DNA of 64,000 nt from Stictocephala bisonia (GCA_035578905.1 JAQJVL010001212.1:124001-188000); one strand, 5' to 3'; shown: positions 12,701-24,461, counted from the stretch's first letter. The notes: generated by a model from the sequence alone, not told the origin. Made by a program: numbers and translations.

Positions 12701-12954
12701 TATGTAAGTAACCGTAGCGAATTGGACTCGATAGTGTAAGTAACTAGCAAAACAATTGGTACTCTAACAAGGATGACAAAACACTTAGAGACACGTACTA
12801 CCAATGAATGAATCACTTTCAGGCATAAGTCGTACGTATATATTTTTTAATTATTTTTTAGGAGAGACTGTACTCCTCTATAACCTTACTCCAGCCATTG
12901 CCCATACACTGTTGTTAGAAAGTTATTTGTTGACATTTGATCGTTCATGATTGG
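9766..12954. other. Long AT-rich non-genic stretch
   Basis: About 3.2 kb without a supportable gene. A possible inverted pair, AAGGTGG near 11390 and CCACCTT near 11808, could mark the ends of an old DNA element, but I see no convincing long terminal repeat or target duplication. Confidence 0.45.
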
Positions 12955-13290
12955 TCAAAATTGTTAGAGATTTCCAACGTTCAAAATGTTTTAAAAAACA
13001 AACACAATATTTCGACAACTATAAAACTCCTGTCATCTTCAGATGTTACTATCTTACTTACTGCCTTAACCTTCATTAACAACTAGTTTTTCCTCCTTAA
13101 CTGTGGGTTGGAACAAAAACCCTTAATCCAGATATTAACTATGGGTTGAGGACGAAAAATACTTCGTTAACAACTAAGGTAGCAAGTAACATCTGAAGAT
13201 GGACGGGTTTTAAACCTGTCGAAACGTTGTGTGTTTTTTTTTCATAAAACACTTGTAGCGTTGGAATCTCCAACAATGTTTACCAAACAC
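12955..13290. mobile_element. Inverted pair of Penelope-like terminal sequences
   Basis: Two related segments of about 100 bp face each other: 12955-13050 (reads on minus) and 13187-13290 (reads on plus). Each carries CTGAAGATG, then a short hairpin, then GTCGAAA, then a T-rich stretch and a TTGGARATYTCCAAC-like end. In the plus copy GACGGGTT (13202-13209) pairs with AACCTGTC (13213-13220), immediately before GAAAC. A third copy lies at 29813-29900. The motif order recalls terminal hammerhead-type sequences of Penelope-like elements, but no Penelope reverse transcriptase or GIY-YIG domain is present here. Confidence 0.5.
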
Positions 13291-13535
13291 CCATTGAATA
13301 TTGATCTGTGCGAGGAACTTATCATACAAGTAAGGGGGAGAACTAGTACTGTAGGCTACGAGGTGAACATTACTGATAAAAACTAACAGTCAAGAACAGG
13401 ATTCGAACCTGCGCTATCTCTAACTAAGGTAGAAGGTTCTGACGCCTTACAACCATAGAACTATAAACATGAAGTAGTGTATAGTTTATGTATAGTGTAT
13501 AGTTCTATGCTTAGAACGCTCGGCCAGTGGCTCTC
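13288..13535 (-). mobile_element. tRNA-derived SINE, copy 2, split by an insertion
   Basis: The reverse complement matches the SINE at 2015: GGCCGAGCGTTCTAAG head, AGAGATAGCGCAGGTTCGAATCC B-box region and the CTCGCACAGATCAATA tail. The head is interrupted at 13454-13509 by a 56-bp insertion, so the polymerase III A-box region is broken and this copy should be transcriptionally dead. Confidence 0.82.
13454..13509. mobile_element. 56-bp micro-MITE inside the SINE
   Basis: Starts CATAGAACTATA and ends with the exact reverse complement TATAGTTCTATG (12-bp terminal repeats). It is flanked by CTTACAAC on the left and CTTAGAAC on the right, an 8-bp repeat with one mismatch. Both flanks correspond to one site in intact SINE copies, so they are read as a target duplication. 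An 8-bp duplication is typical of hAT elements. At 56 bp it is very short for a transposable unit. Confidence 0.6.
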
Positions 13536-13659
13536 CCAATTGTTCTTCGGATTCAAAGTATCACTCAGACACGAAACGCCGACACAGCTTGTTCGTATTT
13601 TAAGGTAAATATAAGTGATTACGTGAGTATAACATGAATGTGAATGATCTGTGTAGTCT

Positions 13660-13870
13660 GGTTACTAACTATGCTTGACTGTTCCTTAGAAAGAGCTATT
13701 TAACAATAGCCCAACAGCCAGGGCAACTAAGGTACCACGTAGCATTGGTCTGATTTTCAGCTAATGACAAGTCTGATACTCAATTTTTCTTCCTACAGAA
13801 CATCCGGACCCTGACTTCCATCCAACACAGACACACCAGACTTCTCTAGTAGTGTCTACATATCATCAAA
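13660..13870 (+). repeat. Dispersed repeat family B, copy 1
   Basis: Carries GACTGTTCCTTAGAAAGAGC, then AACTAAGGTACCACGTAGCA, GGTCTGATTTTCAGCTAAT and ACATCCGGACCCTGACT. Related copies lie at 29205-29430 and 55310-55640 (same strand) and 51655-51840 (opposite). Family not identified and no coding capacity seen. Confidence 0.7.
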
Positions 13871-13942
13871 TTACATAATGCAATTGAATTTTAAAAATCT
13901 GGGGAATTGCCATGAAGAGATATTTGTTTGATAATGATTGTT

Positions 13943-13987
13943 GCATTGGCTTAAGTTACTCAGTCGATGAGTTACTTAAGCCAATGC
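13943..13987. other. Strong 20-bp hairpin
   Basis: GCATTGGCTTAAGTTACTCA, a 5-nt GTCGA loop, then the reverse complement with a single mismatch. It stands alone in AT-rich DNA just upstream of a LINE-like 3' end. The stem is short for a microRNA precursor. A remnant of a foldback insertion or a structured RNA element is possible. Confidence 0.7.
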
Positions 13988-14029
13988 TGTCAATTTAAGA
14001 TTTCAAATAAATATTTTTATGTGATACGT

Positions 14030-14100
14030 TAAGTTAAATTCCATGACGTTTGTAATACAAGTATATTGTCTTTTACAATAAAGAATTTTGATTTGATTTA
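14030..14100 (+). mobile_element. Probable LINE 3' end fragment
   Basis: A short segment ends with an AATAAA signal followed by GAATTTTGATTTGATTTAA, a signal plus short tandem tail as on the LINEs at 24297 and 61475. The same tail type appears in reverse near 30345. No coding part remains. Confidence 0.4.
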
Positions 14101-15104
14101 ACGGTGAATTTGGCTTCATATAAATACATACATGAAGCAAATACACTTTACAAATGTATTAGTAATAAATAAAAAATTAAGATATAGACTGTTTAATCTA
14201 CCTATTTTAATCCCAAATCATGATGTTTTAATGATGTAAAGCAATTTTTTATATTTCGCAAAATTTAATTTTCTCCACAAGAAGTATTTTCTTCAAAGTG
14301 CCCATTAATATTCATGAGCATCAAAATGAAGTTGCTGGAAGACCGTGAAACCGAATCACTACATATGTTCCAATAAGTGCTGGAACGCTGAGTGATTGTG
14401 GAAATGAATCGCGGCGATGTGGCAGGCCTCATTTGTAACCATGCAGTCGTTTAGTTCCACATAAGTCATCTGGCCCGCCGACGCGACGTCCAGTTTAGGT
14501 CTGGGCAATACAGTCATATGCACAGAAATATCTTCATACTCTTCACTTCACGTTCAGGTTGTCTCAACTATATTTAATCGTTTAATGGTAATTATATTTT
14601 TATTTCCATTGCTTTATATCACGCCGTAGAATATAATTTCTTTCACCATTATATATTACTATAAGTGTACACTGGTAAACCATTTTGCTCATTAAGACTC
14701 ACTCAGCACCATTAAACATGCGAAACTATATACCCCTAAAGACTATTAAATATAATTAAATGGCCGAATGTAAATGCTCAAATATGTGGTAAAGTCGATG
14801 ACACATCCATCGATTTGATATCACTCATCCTGTTCGTTTATCGATGATTTGTTCATCCAGGAACTCTTATCAATTTATCGTTACACAGCCGTCATTGTGC
14901 AAAAGTGCAGAGCATATAAAATTAGAATTTCTGCTTGAATATTAAAAATGACTGATTAAATAATTTTTTCCTTTTTAAGATTTTGGTTCGTAAAAATTTC
15001 CTTGTGAATGTTAGTATTAGACTTGTTTAAAATACATTTTCTATTTGACATGGTCGTTTGACAGCAAAAATTAAACAGCTCTAATAAATAAAATGCTTTA
15101 ATAT
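14101..15104. other. Non-genic stretch with a GC-richer patch
   Basis: AT-rich apart from 14330-14530, which is CpG-richer (GAATCGCGGCGATGTGGCAG and CCGCCGACGCGACG). No open frame worth calling. The patch could be a conserved regulatory element or old exon, but nothing in it is recognisable. Confidence 0.4.
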
Positions 15105-15470
15105 TGGTGTTGCCCATAAAACTCTTCATTGGATAAAATAATTCTTAAGTAATCGTTAACATTTACTGAAATATAAGTCTGGCTATCGCATTGATCCTGC
15201 TATTTGTAATGTGAAAGTGGTGTTCCCCAACGATACAGTTTTTGGGCCATTACTTTTCATCCTTTATATAAACTATTAACGGATGTAAGTGAAGAAGAAG
15301 ATTAATTATTTTTTTACAGATGATGGACTACCCAACATTCATTATAGACATGAATTCACATATTTAAATTTCTTAACTCTTTAAAGGTACAATGACAATG
15401 GATTACTAACAAATAATTTAAAACCCCAATCTTGTAGTTTGTAAAATATTCACATAATGTTCTAAATGCA
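15105..15470 (+). pseudogene. Decayed LINE reverse-transcriptase fragment
   Basis: Plus-strand frames, broken by stops, still read a degenerate RT core. Near 15215-15280 a VFPN...FGPLLFILYIN stretch corresponds to the GVPQGS-LGPLLFxLYIN motif, followed by a DVSEEED-like segment and TDD near 15320, where the catalytic YADD normally sits. Further on, NDNGLLTNNLKPQ resembles the W--N-L-LN--KT segment. The glycine-rich loop and Y/A of the catalytic motif are lost, so it is inactive and old. Confidence 0.6.
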
Positions 15471-16434
15471 TTTATAATATTAAAGATATTAAAATAAATT
15501 CATGTAAGACAAAAATATTTATTTTCCCCCAATTTATCATGAATGCCTCATATTGCAAATATATGTAGTATAATGAAATTCTACTTAAATTCTGTAATAT
15601 AAATATCATAAAAATCCTAGATTACACATATTTTAAATACCATATATTTGTAGGATAATACATACCATAGATTTGATTGTAGCAAAAATAGGTCTTTTTT
15701 ACAATACTACAAAAAAAAGAAGAAAAATACCAGAGACCAAATAAAACCAGTGAGGAAAATACCAAAAATTAAATCGTTTAAACTTTTTACATTAGTCTAA
15801 TTTTATATTATCGAATTTGCAAGTGATATTCATTTGAACGAATGAAAATATGAACAGAGAAATATAAAAAATATTCACAATACAGGAAACTGGCGCCTCT
15901 TTGACGTTCCAACCTGTAAGTCTCAGATAAAACTAATTAAACTACACTGTTATGAAAATATATGGTAATACCTCAGATGAAGTGCAAAAGAATAAGAAAT
16001 ATTTAAAAATTCAAAATATTGCTGTAACAAAATTTACTTCAAAGAAACATTTAAAAATAAGAATCGCATTTAAAACAAGTATTTCTTTTAAAAAACTATT
16101 TTGTGCATTATGTATTATTTCTATAAAAATCCCGACAAAATTATTGCAATCAAGATGGCTTTAGATAGTACAAAATAATAATAATAAGCCCATAGAGTAT
16201 AAAGGCATTCTGGATAATTTAAACGATCATGAAACATGACACTGCTAGGTATTTTGTTTGTACTGTTTAGAAGTCGTTTTATATCTTCGTTTTCTTACGA
16301 CCTTATCAAAAGTATAAATTTTGAAATAAGACTTTACAAGAACTGACATAATTGTTATGACATTACCCTGCTTGTATAGTTTGGAAACATACAATTTTCA
16401 ATGATAATGCAATGACATAACAGGAAACAATGGG
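15471..16434. other. Non-genic AT-rich stretch
   Basis: No gene or repeat supported. The 70-residue frame at 15952 is low-complexity and lysine-rich, as expected of AT-rich DNA. Confidence 0.5.
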
Positions 16435-16908
16435 TAGGTAGGAGGGTCACCACCACCGTAAGTGTGTGGATGGGAGGGCTATTACCAATGTACGTGTATG
16501 GGTGGATGGGAGGGCTATCACTACCGAACGTGTATCAGTGGATGAGAGGGTCATCACCATTGTATGTGTATATGTGGGTAGGTGGGTAATCACCCCCATT
16601 GTACATGTATGGGTAAGTGAGAGAGCTATCACTAGTGTACGTGTATAGGTGGGTGGGAGGGTCATCACCATTATACGTTTATGGGTGGGTGGGAGGGTCA
16701 TCACCATTGGATATGTGTGTGTGGGTAGGTTGGGGTGTCATCACCACCGTAAGTGTGTGGGTGGGTGAGAGGGTCATAGCCATTGTACGTGTATGGATGG
16801 GTGGGAGGGTCATCAGCATTGGATGTGTGTGGGTAGGTTGGAGTGTCAACACCACCGTAAGTGTGTGGGTGGGTGAGAGGGTGTTAACCATTGGACGTGT
16901 ATGGATGA
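16435..16908. repeat. GGGTGGG-type minisatellite, locus 1
   Basis: About 13 irregular units of roughly 35-42 bp built from GTACGTGTATGGGTGGGTGG and GGAGGGTCATCACCATT. The same core appears at 22705-22885, 52525-52620 (inverted) and 56385-56450. The G-rich strand has runs of three Gs at regular spacing, as in G-quadruplex-prone DNA. Confidence 0.88.
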
Positions 16909-19244
16909 CAAACCAAGAGCAAAAGGGGAGAGATTCGAATGAGTGAGATAAGTGAATATCTGAATTATATATTTGTAAGGGACCTAAAATGCAAATGGAA
17001 TGGCAAATTTTAGATTTATAAATGGCAATTTCCAAACAGTTTATAACTGTAGATGCAATAAAAAATTATTTATTATTACTATAGAAAAATTACTTTATTT
17101 ATTAATCATTGGTGCTAATACAAACACGGATAAAAATACATTGAAAAGGTAACAAGCACTCACATAGCAAATTATGAGATTATAAAATATAATTATAACT
17201 AACATGCAACATATAATTTTTTTATGAAAAAGAAAACTGAAACTGAACCCAAAAACATAGGACCACTATAGATAATGCTAAGGTGTTCGTGTTGTGTTTT
17301 AGGCGCTGATAAACTAGAGACCAGCGTTTACGATGGATCGAATTTAGACTACATAGCAGCCTCCATGTTTAGAACTTGCTGCTAGTATTTACGAAAACTT
17401 GATTCAGGTGAGGAAAGATAAATAAAAGTTTGATTTTCTATTTACTAAACAGCTCCATTTTGTTTAGTCCACATTTTTAGTCTACATTTTTAGTCGACTA
17501 AATCGTAATTATTATTTGCGAAAACACACTTTTTGAAGCTTCCATTTTTTAGCAACTATAAGGGTGTGTTTTGGCGTATTTTTTCTTCTTCAAGTGCCTC
17601 CCCCTACTCCCATCTTTAATTTGAGTTCAAGCAATTTTTGGAATTTACATTTCTTAGGTAATTAACACACAAAAAATTGGCTTTTTAATATTAAATATAA
17701 TATCTAATGTTAAATCCCTCCTATATACTCAAGACTGTTAACAGAGTCAAGGTGATCACATACATACCACGTGGTTCGGATTTCCAATAAAGCCTTTTAC
17801 CTTCTGAGCCCACTAAGAAGTTGATAAAATATACAAGCATATTTTAATTTTAGTAACAAGCCTATATATGGCTTTTTTGATAGTAAAATTAGCCAAACAC
17901 ATTCTTTAATGAATTAATTCGACGTAGAAGTTAATAAATTATCGATTAAGACAGAAGACTAGTATCGAGTAATTTATACTCGATATTTAATGAATCTTTA
18001 ATTCAACAGCAAATTAAATCTTATATTTTTACTCTTTTATGGACCATTTTTGAGTATTTTTGGGGTACCTGCTCTTGATTAGTTACTAAATTATAATTTT
18101 TAAATGCTGTATAGATTTTCAAATATAAAATAACGGAATGTACCTATATTCGTATTTTCACATTCACTCAAAATTGTCGTACGTATTCATATCCCCAACC
18201 TATATACTCGAGTATTCCATAACAATCCATTTCCTGGAATATTTTAACATAATGTACTTGGGAGAGATAATTGTATTTCGTTGTGTTTTTTCAACTGAAA
18301 TCATCACATTATGGGTTATTTTATATTTTTACAGTGTATGAATTTATTAATCAACTGAAAAGTCCTGCAAGTTATTTATTATAATTTAAAGAAAAAATAA
18401 ATACTAAAAAAATGACATTGTATGTGAATTTAATTTTATTAGAAAATGTGGGAGGTTTTATTTCTTCAAGTTATTTGAAATATCCAGTAAATGTGTAACT
18501 TTATCATGCTAAGATATTTAATAATTAATTAAAGCATGCAAAATTAGTTATCACTTTAAATAAGAATTGTATGGAAATAAATATTTTTAACTTGTTTCAT
18601 CGCCTCCTCGTATACTTGATCACTTTTAGATACCAGATGACAATCAATTTCACTTAATTATTCGTTGAAATTTCATTCGCAAATTTATTATGCTCCAATA
18701 CTTAGTAAAAGCATAGGTATCATTCGCCACAATCTTAATCCTTACTTTATGGTTTTAATATAATTCAAAATTAAATTTCTTTTCATTCAAATCGTTTATT
18801 AAAATCTACAAAAACTATTGGAAACAGATTTTTGAAAAGCCGAAATCGATCATAATCATTGGATAATCATAAAATCATTCAAGGCATACATTAGTGATTC
18901 CAAAATATTATTAGCCTATTATTTCATATATTTTTAATAATTGTGTTAGACATGTTCAATCTAATATTGCTCATTTGCCTGCGTATTCTACTTCGAAATA
19001 AAAATATTAATTTTCTAATTTTTGAAATTGTAAGAAACATTTTCATAAATATATTTTTAGGTTAGTCTAGACCCAAGACCGCTGTTAATTTGTGGTTATT
19101 GTTTATGACGTAGGCATAACATATAAGAAAGCATATAAGAAAAAAATTGTTTTTTTCGATATGATTAATCATTTTTAATAGTACTGAAAATATTTATGTT
19201 GGCCATAGAACACTTACAGGGGTAGTAAAGGAGAGATATGATGA
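16909..19244. other. Long AT-rich non-genic stretch
   Basis: No gene supported. A weak family-B-like fragment may lie near 17735-17800 (ACCACGTGGTTCGGATTTCC). Confidence 0.45.
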
Positions 19245-19475
19245 AGTACTCCAGATCATGCCGTCTTCTGACACTCACCCTCATAATATTCCGGAAGGGT
19301 GCGCGGCCGGCCGCTGACTAGGACAGTCACTGGCAGCGCGCCTGCCCCCTCCATAGCACGCACAGTCATGCGCGCGGGCTAGATAACAGATATCAGCCGG
19401 GCCTGACCTAGTGTCATCGATACACGCAGGCACTTCTACGTGGGAGGTCTGACACCAGGGGGCGGGGGGAGGATT
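19245..19475. other. CpG-rich island of unknown function
   Basis: About 230 bp, strongly GC- and CpG-rich (GTGCGCGGCCGGCCGCTGAC, GCAGCGCGCCTGCCCC, ATGCGCGCGGGC) in an AT-rich neighbourhood. It contains short open frames but no recognised domain, start context or splice sites I can support. A promoter, a first exon or a GC-rich transposon fragment are all possible. Confidence 0.45.
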
Positions 19476-19598
19476 AATCAAATGCACTGTCACTCTTGGC
19501 TCGGGACGTTTTTTTTAACAGCTTACGTTCTGTTGAATGACTATTTAATGTGGGGTCTCCTGAGAAATGGGAGAATTTCTAAAAATTATGTTTCCACT

Positions 19599-19599
<1 letters not shown>

Positions 19600-19637
<38 letters not shown>
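19600..19637. repeat. Poly-T tract
   Basis: An uninterrupted run of about 38 T, possibly the poly-A tail of a minus-strand retroposed sequence. No recognisable body adjoins it. Confidence 0.9.
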
Positions 19638-19638
<1 letters not shown>

Positions 19639-19992
19639 AAGTTATACTTCTTTGCGCTTGTTAGACACTTTGGGATGGGATGTTGGTCGAGAAACCTCGT
19701 CACGCTGAAAAGTAAGAACAAATTTTTAAGAACTATCGATTAATCGATTGTTAATCGAAGAAATTTAATCGAAGAAATTACTGATAATGATAATATAGGT
19801 GTATAATATAATAATGAAGTCACGTATAATATATTGAAGATAAATATATTGAATAATATTGAAAAATGTCTTATATTTCATTTATATATCCTGTCTGTTT
19901 GTGTGCGTGAGTGGGTGTATGAGAATGGCCAAAGAAGTATAACTTCCACCGTGTGGTCCGACGCACACCCAATTTTTTTTATTTGTTACCGG

Positions 19993-20138
<146 letters not shown>

Positions 20139-21889
20139 TCCTAATATATAATCAATAAATGATGTACTTCTTTTTATCATGAAATCTCCGGAACCACTGA
20201 ACATTTTGTATTTTAAATTTGGTAGGAAGTTAGCTCTTGTATCATAGAGGCCCACTAAGAAAGAAATTTGTGGAAATTCCATTCCTAAGATGTATATATT
20301 TATAAACAGTCCTACAACATTTATTTTATTTCATAAGAATAGCATTGGCATTAATTTAATAATTTATTTAAAACAGTTGATAGAAGCAATATAAAAAAGA
20401 CCCTAAATCTTGACAATTTTGGTTTTCATTGTGAAATGTACCAAGTAATTTGTACTAACTCTGGCATGATTGCACTACTTTGCATCTCCTTAAGTATAGG
20501 GTTACAGGGTGTTCTGGACTATAGCAGTTTGTTATCTATGAGAACGTCAGCAGGGTGAGCGTTTGCACCGGTGGGAAGGTATAGAGAGAACCTTAGAGGG
20601 AAGGGTAAGCAAGCGTAGACAACCACCCCGTAGTGAAGTGCTGGTACCTTATAATTATGGGATGTAACCTATATCATTCAACGAGATTTTGTTGGAACCA
20701 ATCCTAATCTAAGTTTAACAATTGGTTTTCAAGTGGTGGGCTTTTCATGTTGGGTTTGAGGCATTGAGTTCTTCTAAGCAACGCATTAAATTTAATGCAC
20801 AATTCAATCTAGACTTTCATTTAAGATTTATTCTGACCCGTTGTGTTCCATTTAGACTGGGTATTGATTTGGTTAACATATTATATTTGCTTCGATAATA
20901 GATTTTAGGTTTAGTATCGATAAATTAAGTTTCACTCTTTAATTTCCAATATAATGCCGTTCTGACACTTGTTGAACACACTGTGTATCAGTTTTAATGG
21001 AAAGTTGCATAATTTCATGACCTACTTTATTAGATGACAATTAAAACAGCAGCTCAACTACTATATAGGCTAACTGTGGTTCCGTGGTACTTGCGCACAA
21101 CCCTTCTACCCAAGGTCCGCAGGGTGTGAGGGTCGGTGGTCCAGTATCATCCCATAAACTTAAGGTGCTCAACCTTGATCATATTTCAACACTTTTTGAT
21201 CGAAAACTTAGTTTCAATATTTCAGTTTTGTCCCAATTTAATACGACAATTTTAAGTGTTTTAAGTCCAGGTTGAATCTAACACGTTTAGTAACATTTTA
21301 CGGCAGGCGTTTAAGAAACACGCTTTTACCCCTGTGCGCAAGTGACACGACACGGTTTATTGAAAAAATTTGAGGGTTTGTAATGAAATTAATAAAATTA
21401 AATAAATAGTCTTCAAAGTACAAGCTCCGTTTTACCAAACAACACAATATTGATAATTTATGAATGAATCATGGGATCTGGTGAACAGCGTCAAATCACG
21501 TACGAAAGGAAACGTGTGCACTAACACTGCACGAGGGTGTACGTGTGGGATAGCACGTACACCTCTGTACTTTACCTTGTTATCAATAAAGTTTTGTCAG
21601 CACTTGCTGCCAACGAACAACAGACTGAGTCATCACATTGGTCAATTGCAACGATAAAAAACTGCACTACCGTGATAACCGGAAAATTACAATCGTTCGA
21701 TGTACGGATGACTTATGCTTGTGATTAAATAAAGAATACAAAATTAAACAATCAAATCTAACCTGGGTGTGAAATACCAAGTACACTATTTCGTTTTTTG
21801 TTTTTTTATTTTATTTCACCGTAGTCCTACAAGAAAGCTAGAACATCATGTTTAAAATATAACTGGCACATGCAGATGATATGATTAGG
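20139..21889. other. Non-genic stretch with one dispersed-repeat fragment
   Basis: No gene supported. Positions 20565-20645 (AGAGAGAACCTTAGAGGGAAG, then AGCGTAGACAACCACCCCGTAG) match 32908-32985 in the opposite orientation. The ACTAGC-type end of the second copy resembles the ends of RTE-like or similar elements; that link is tentative. Confidence 0.45.
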
Positions 21890-21965
21890 AATTTCCAGGC
21901 CAACCTATCACACAAACAACATTTGTTGACCAGGCCATCACACAAACAGATCTTGATGGCCAATC
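21890..21965. repeat. Outlying units of the 30-bp minisatellite
   Basis: CACACAAACAACATTTGTTG and CACACAAACAGATCTTGATG are isolated degenerate units of the family that forms the main array at 23030-24188. Confidence 0.7.
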
Positions 21966-22169
21966 CTGTATCCCCACATGTAAGGCAAGGCAACATAGAC
22001 GAGGCCAGTGGGGCCTTCTGTTCGAGGCCAAAATCATCGTGTTGTTTTGGCTTTTATCTGTATGGACGCTTTTATAAACGTATTGAACATTTATTTATGG
22101 CATATAAATTGTCAAATGTAATTTATTTATTTTTAAGGCATATAAAAAACCAATTGGCATGTACATTGC

Positions 22170-22531
22170 CAATCAATAGTTATTTGTATGGTAGGTTGGA
22201 CATCAAGAATTGTTTGTATGGTGGGTTGACCATCAAGAGTTGTTTGTATGGGTTGTTTGTTGTCAATAGATGTTTGTATGGTATAAAGGCCATCAATAGT
22301 AGTTTGTATGGTAGAAAGGCCATCAAGAGTTGTTTGTATGGTGTGTTGGCTGTCAATAGATGTTTGTATGGTATATAGGCCATCAATAGTTGTTTGTATG
22401 GTAGAAAGGCCATCAAGAGTTGTTTGTATGGTGTGTTGGCTGTCAATAGATGTTTGTATGGTATATAGGCCATCAATAGTTGTTTGTATGGTAGATAGGT
22501 CATCAATAGTTGTTTGTATGGTAGATAGGCC
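22170..22531. repeat. Left arm of a 362-bp inverted duplication (30-bp units)
   Basis: Twelve 30-bp units reading GTTTGTATGGTAGATAGGCC / ATCAATAGTT. The arm is the reverse complement of 23619-23979 including its particular order of variants (for example TATTTGTATGGTAGGTTGGA at one end), with only about two differences by eye. So one arm was copied in inverted orientation recently. Confidence 0.9.
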
Positions 22532-22704
22532 AATGTATAAATTGTATAAATATACAATCAGTAGTGTATATGTATATTTATACACAATATTTTCGGAAGA
22601 GTTATATACAAATTACCTTTGTTGACTAATCTACCAAACAAACAACTCTTGTACGTCAACATACAACCTTGTTCACCAACAAGGTTACTTGTTCAGTACC
22701 AGTG

Positions 22705-22885
22705 TTCTTGTATGGGTGGGTTGGTCAGTACCACTGTACGTGTATGGGTGGGTCAGTACCTGTGTACATGTATGGGTGGGCGAGTGGGTCAGTACTTGTG
22801 TACATGTATGGGTGGGTTGGTCAATACCACTATACGTGTATGGGTTGGCGGTTGGGTCAGTAATAGTGTACGTGTATGGGTGGGT
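22705..22885. repeat. GGGTGGG-type minisatellite, locus 2
   Basis: Five to six units of about 28-36 bp with GTACGTGTATGGGTGGGT and GGTCAGTACCACT. It lies in the spacer between the inverted arms. Confidence 0.88.
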
Positions 22886-23029
22886 GAATCTTAAAATGGT
22901 ATTTGGTAAGATTAAAACAACTAAATGTATATAAGCAAATATAGTCTTTAATATAATGCAACAGTGATTGAAATAGTGTTTAAGATTTTATTTGTAAACA
23001 ATTTTATGAGTGTAATTTTATGAGTTATG

Positions 23030-24188
23030 TCACACAAACAACTATTGTTGACCACCCTACCACACAAACAACTGTTATTGAATGACCTACCACACAAACA
23101 ACCCTTGTTGACCAACCTACCACACAAACAACCTTTGTTGACCAACCTGCAACACAAACAACCCTTGTTGACCAACCTACCACACCAACAACCATTGTTG
23201 ACCAACTTACTACACAAATTACCCTTGATTACCAACCTACCACACAAACAACCAATGTAGACCAACCTGCCTCACAAACAACCTTTGTTGACCAACCCAC
23301 CACACAAACAACTGTTGATGGCTAACCCACCATGCAAACAATTATTAATGGCCAATCCACCAAACAAGCAACTATTTATGGCCAACCCAACACAAACAAT
23401 TATTGATGGCCTATCTACCATACAAACAACCATTGACAGCCAACCCACCACACAAACAACTATTGATGGCTAACCCACCAGTCAAACAATTATTAATGGC
23501 CAATCCACCAAACAAGCAACTATTTATGGCCAACCTAAAATACAAACAACTATTGAAGACCAACCTGCCACCCAAACAACTATTGAAGGTCAACTCTCCA
23601 TACAAACAACTAATGATGGCCTATCTACCATACAAACAACTATTGATGACCTATCTACCATACAAACAACTATTGATGGCCTATATACCATACAAACATC
23701 TATTGACAGCCAACACACCATACAAACAACTCTTGATGGCCTTTCTACCATACAAACAACTATTGATGGCCTATATACCATACAAACATCTATTGACAGC
23801 CAACACACCATACAAACAACTCTTGATGGCCTTTCTACCATACAAACTACTATTGATGGCCTTTATACCATACAAACATCTATTGACAACCAACAACCCA
23901 AACAAACAACTCTTGATGGTCAACCCACCATACAAACAATTCTTGATGTCCAACCTACCATACAAATAACTATTGATGGCCTATCTACCATACAAACAAC
24001 TATTGATGGCCTATATACCATACAAACATCTATTGACAGCCAACACACCATACAAACAACTCTTGATGGCCTTTCTACCATACAAACAACTATTGATGAC
24101 CTATATACTATACAAACATCTATTGACAGCCAACATACCATAAAAACAACTCTTGATGGCCAACCCACCACACAAACAATTCTTGAAT
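23030..24188. repeat. 30-bp minisatellite with higher-order structure
   Basis: About 38 units of 30 bp. The left part (23030-23290) uses ACCAACCTACCACACAAACA. The right part uses TACCATACAAACAACTATTG with a 90-bp three-unit period (ATATACC / CACACC / TTTCTACC variants repeated in order). The many 60-190-residue frames here come from the unit being a multiple of 3. Confidence 0.93.
23619..23979. repeat. Right arm of the inverted duplication
   Basis: Reverse complement of 22170-22531. The spacer between the arms is about 1,087 bp. This arm is continuous with the surrounding array, whereas the left arm ends abruptly in unrelated sequence, so the left arm is the likely derived copy. Confidence 0.88.
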
Positions 24189-24461
24189 ACAAATCTTGTT
24201 AAGAAAAATGGACCCTATGATGAACATTCAGCCTGTTTCTTTAGGCGAGAATAATTCGCCAAGAGGGTTCTCTGCAGTGCGAGAGATATAAATCACGAAT
24301 GTGGTCAATCAATCAATCAATCAATCAAAAATGGCTTTATTCATGTCGTACAAAGATTATACATCGAATAGTGTCAAAGTATGTAGTATACAATATATCA
24401 CTAAATACTATAAGAACAATTTATAAAAAGAAAAGCAAATCAAGATTTAAAGTTAAATACC

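Noticed and set aside
22133..22585. 150-residue repeat protein
   Set aside because: Minus-strand reading of the 30-bp minisatellite arm, with comparable open frames on the other strand.
23030..24188. Possible CRISPR array
   Set aside because: Units are head-to-tail with no unique spacers, in eukaryotic DNA. It is a minisatellite. The same applies to the other regular arrays.
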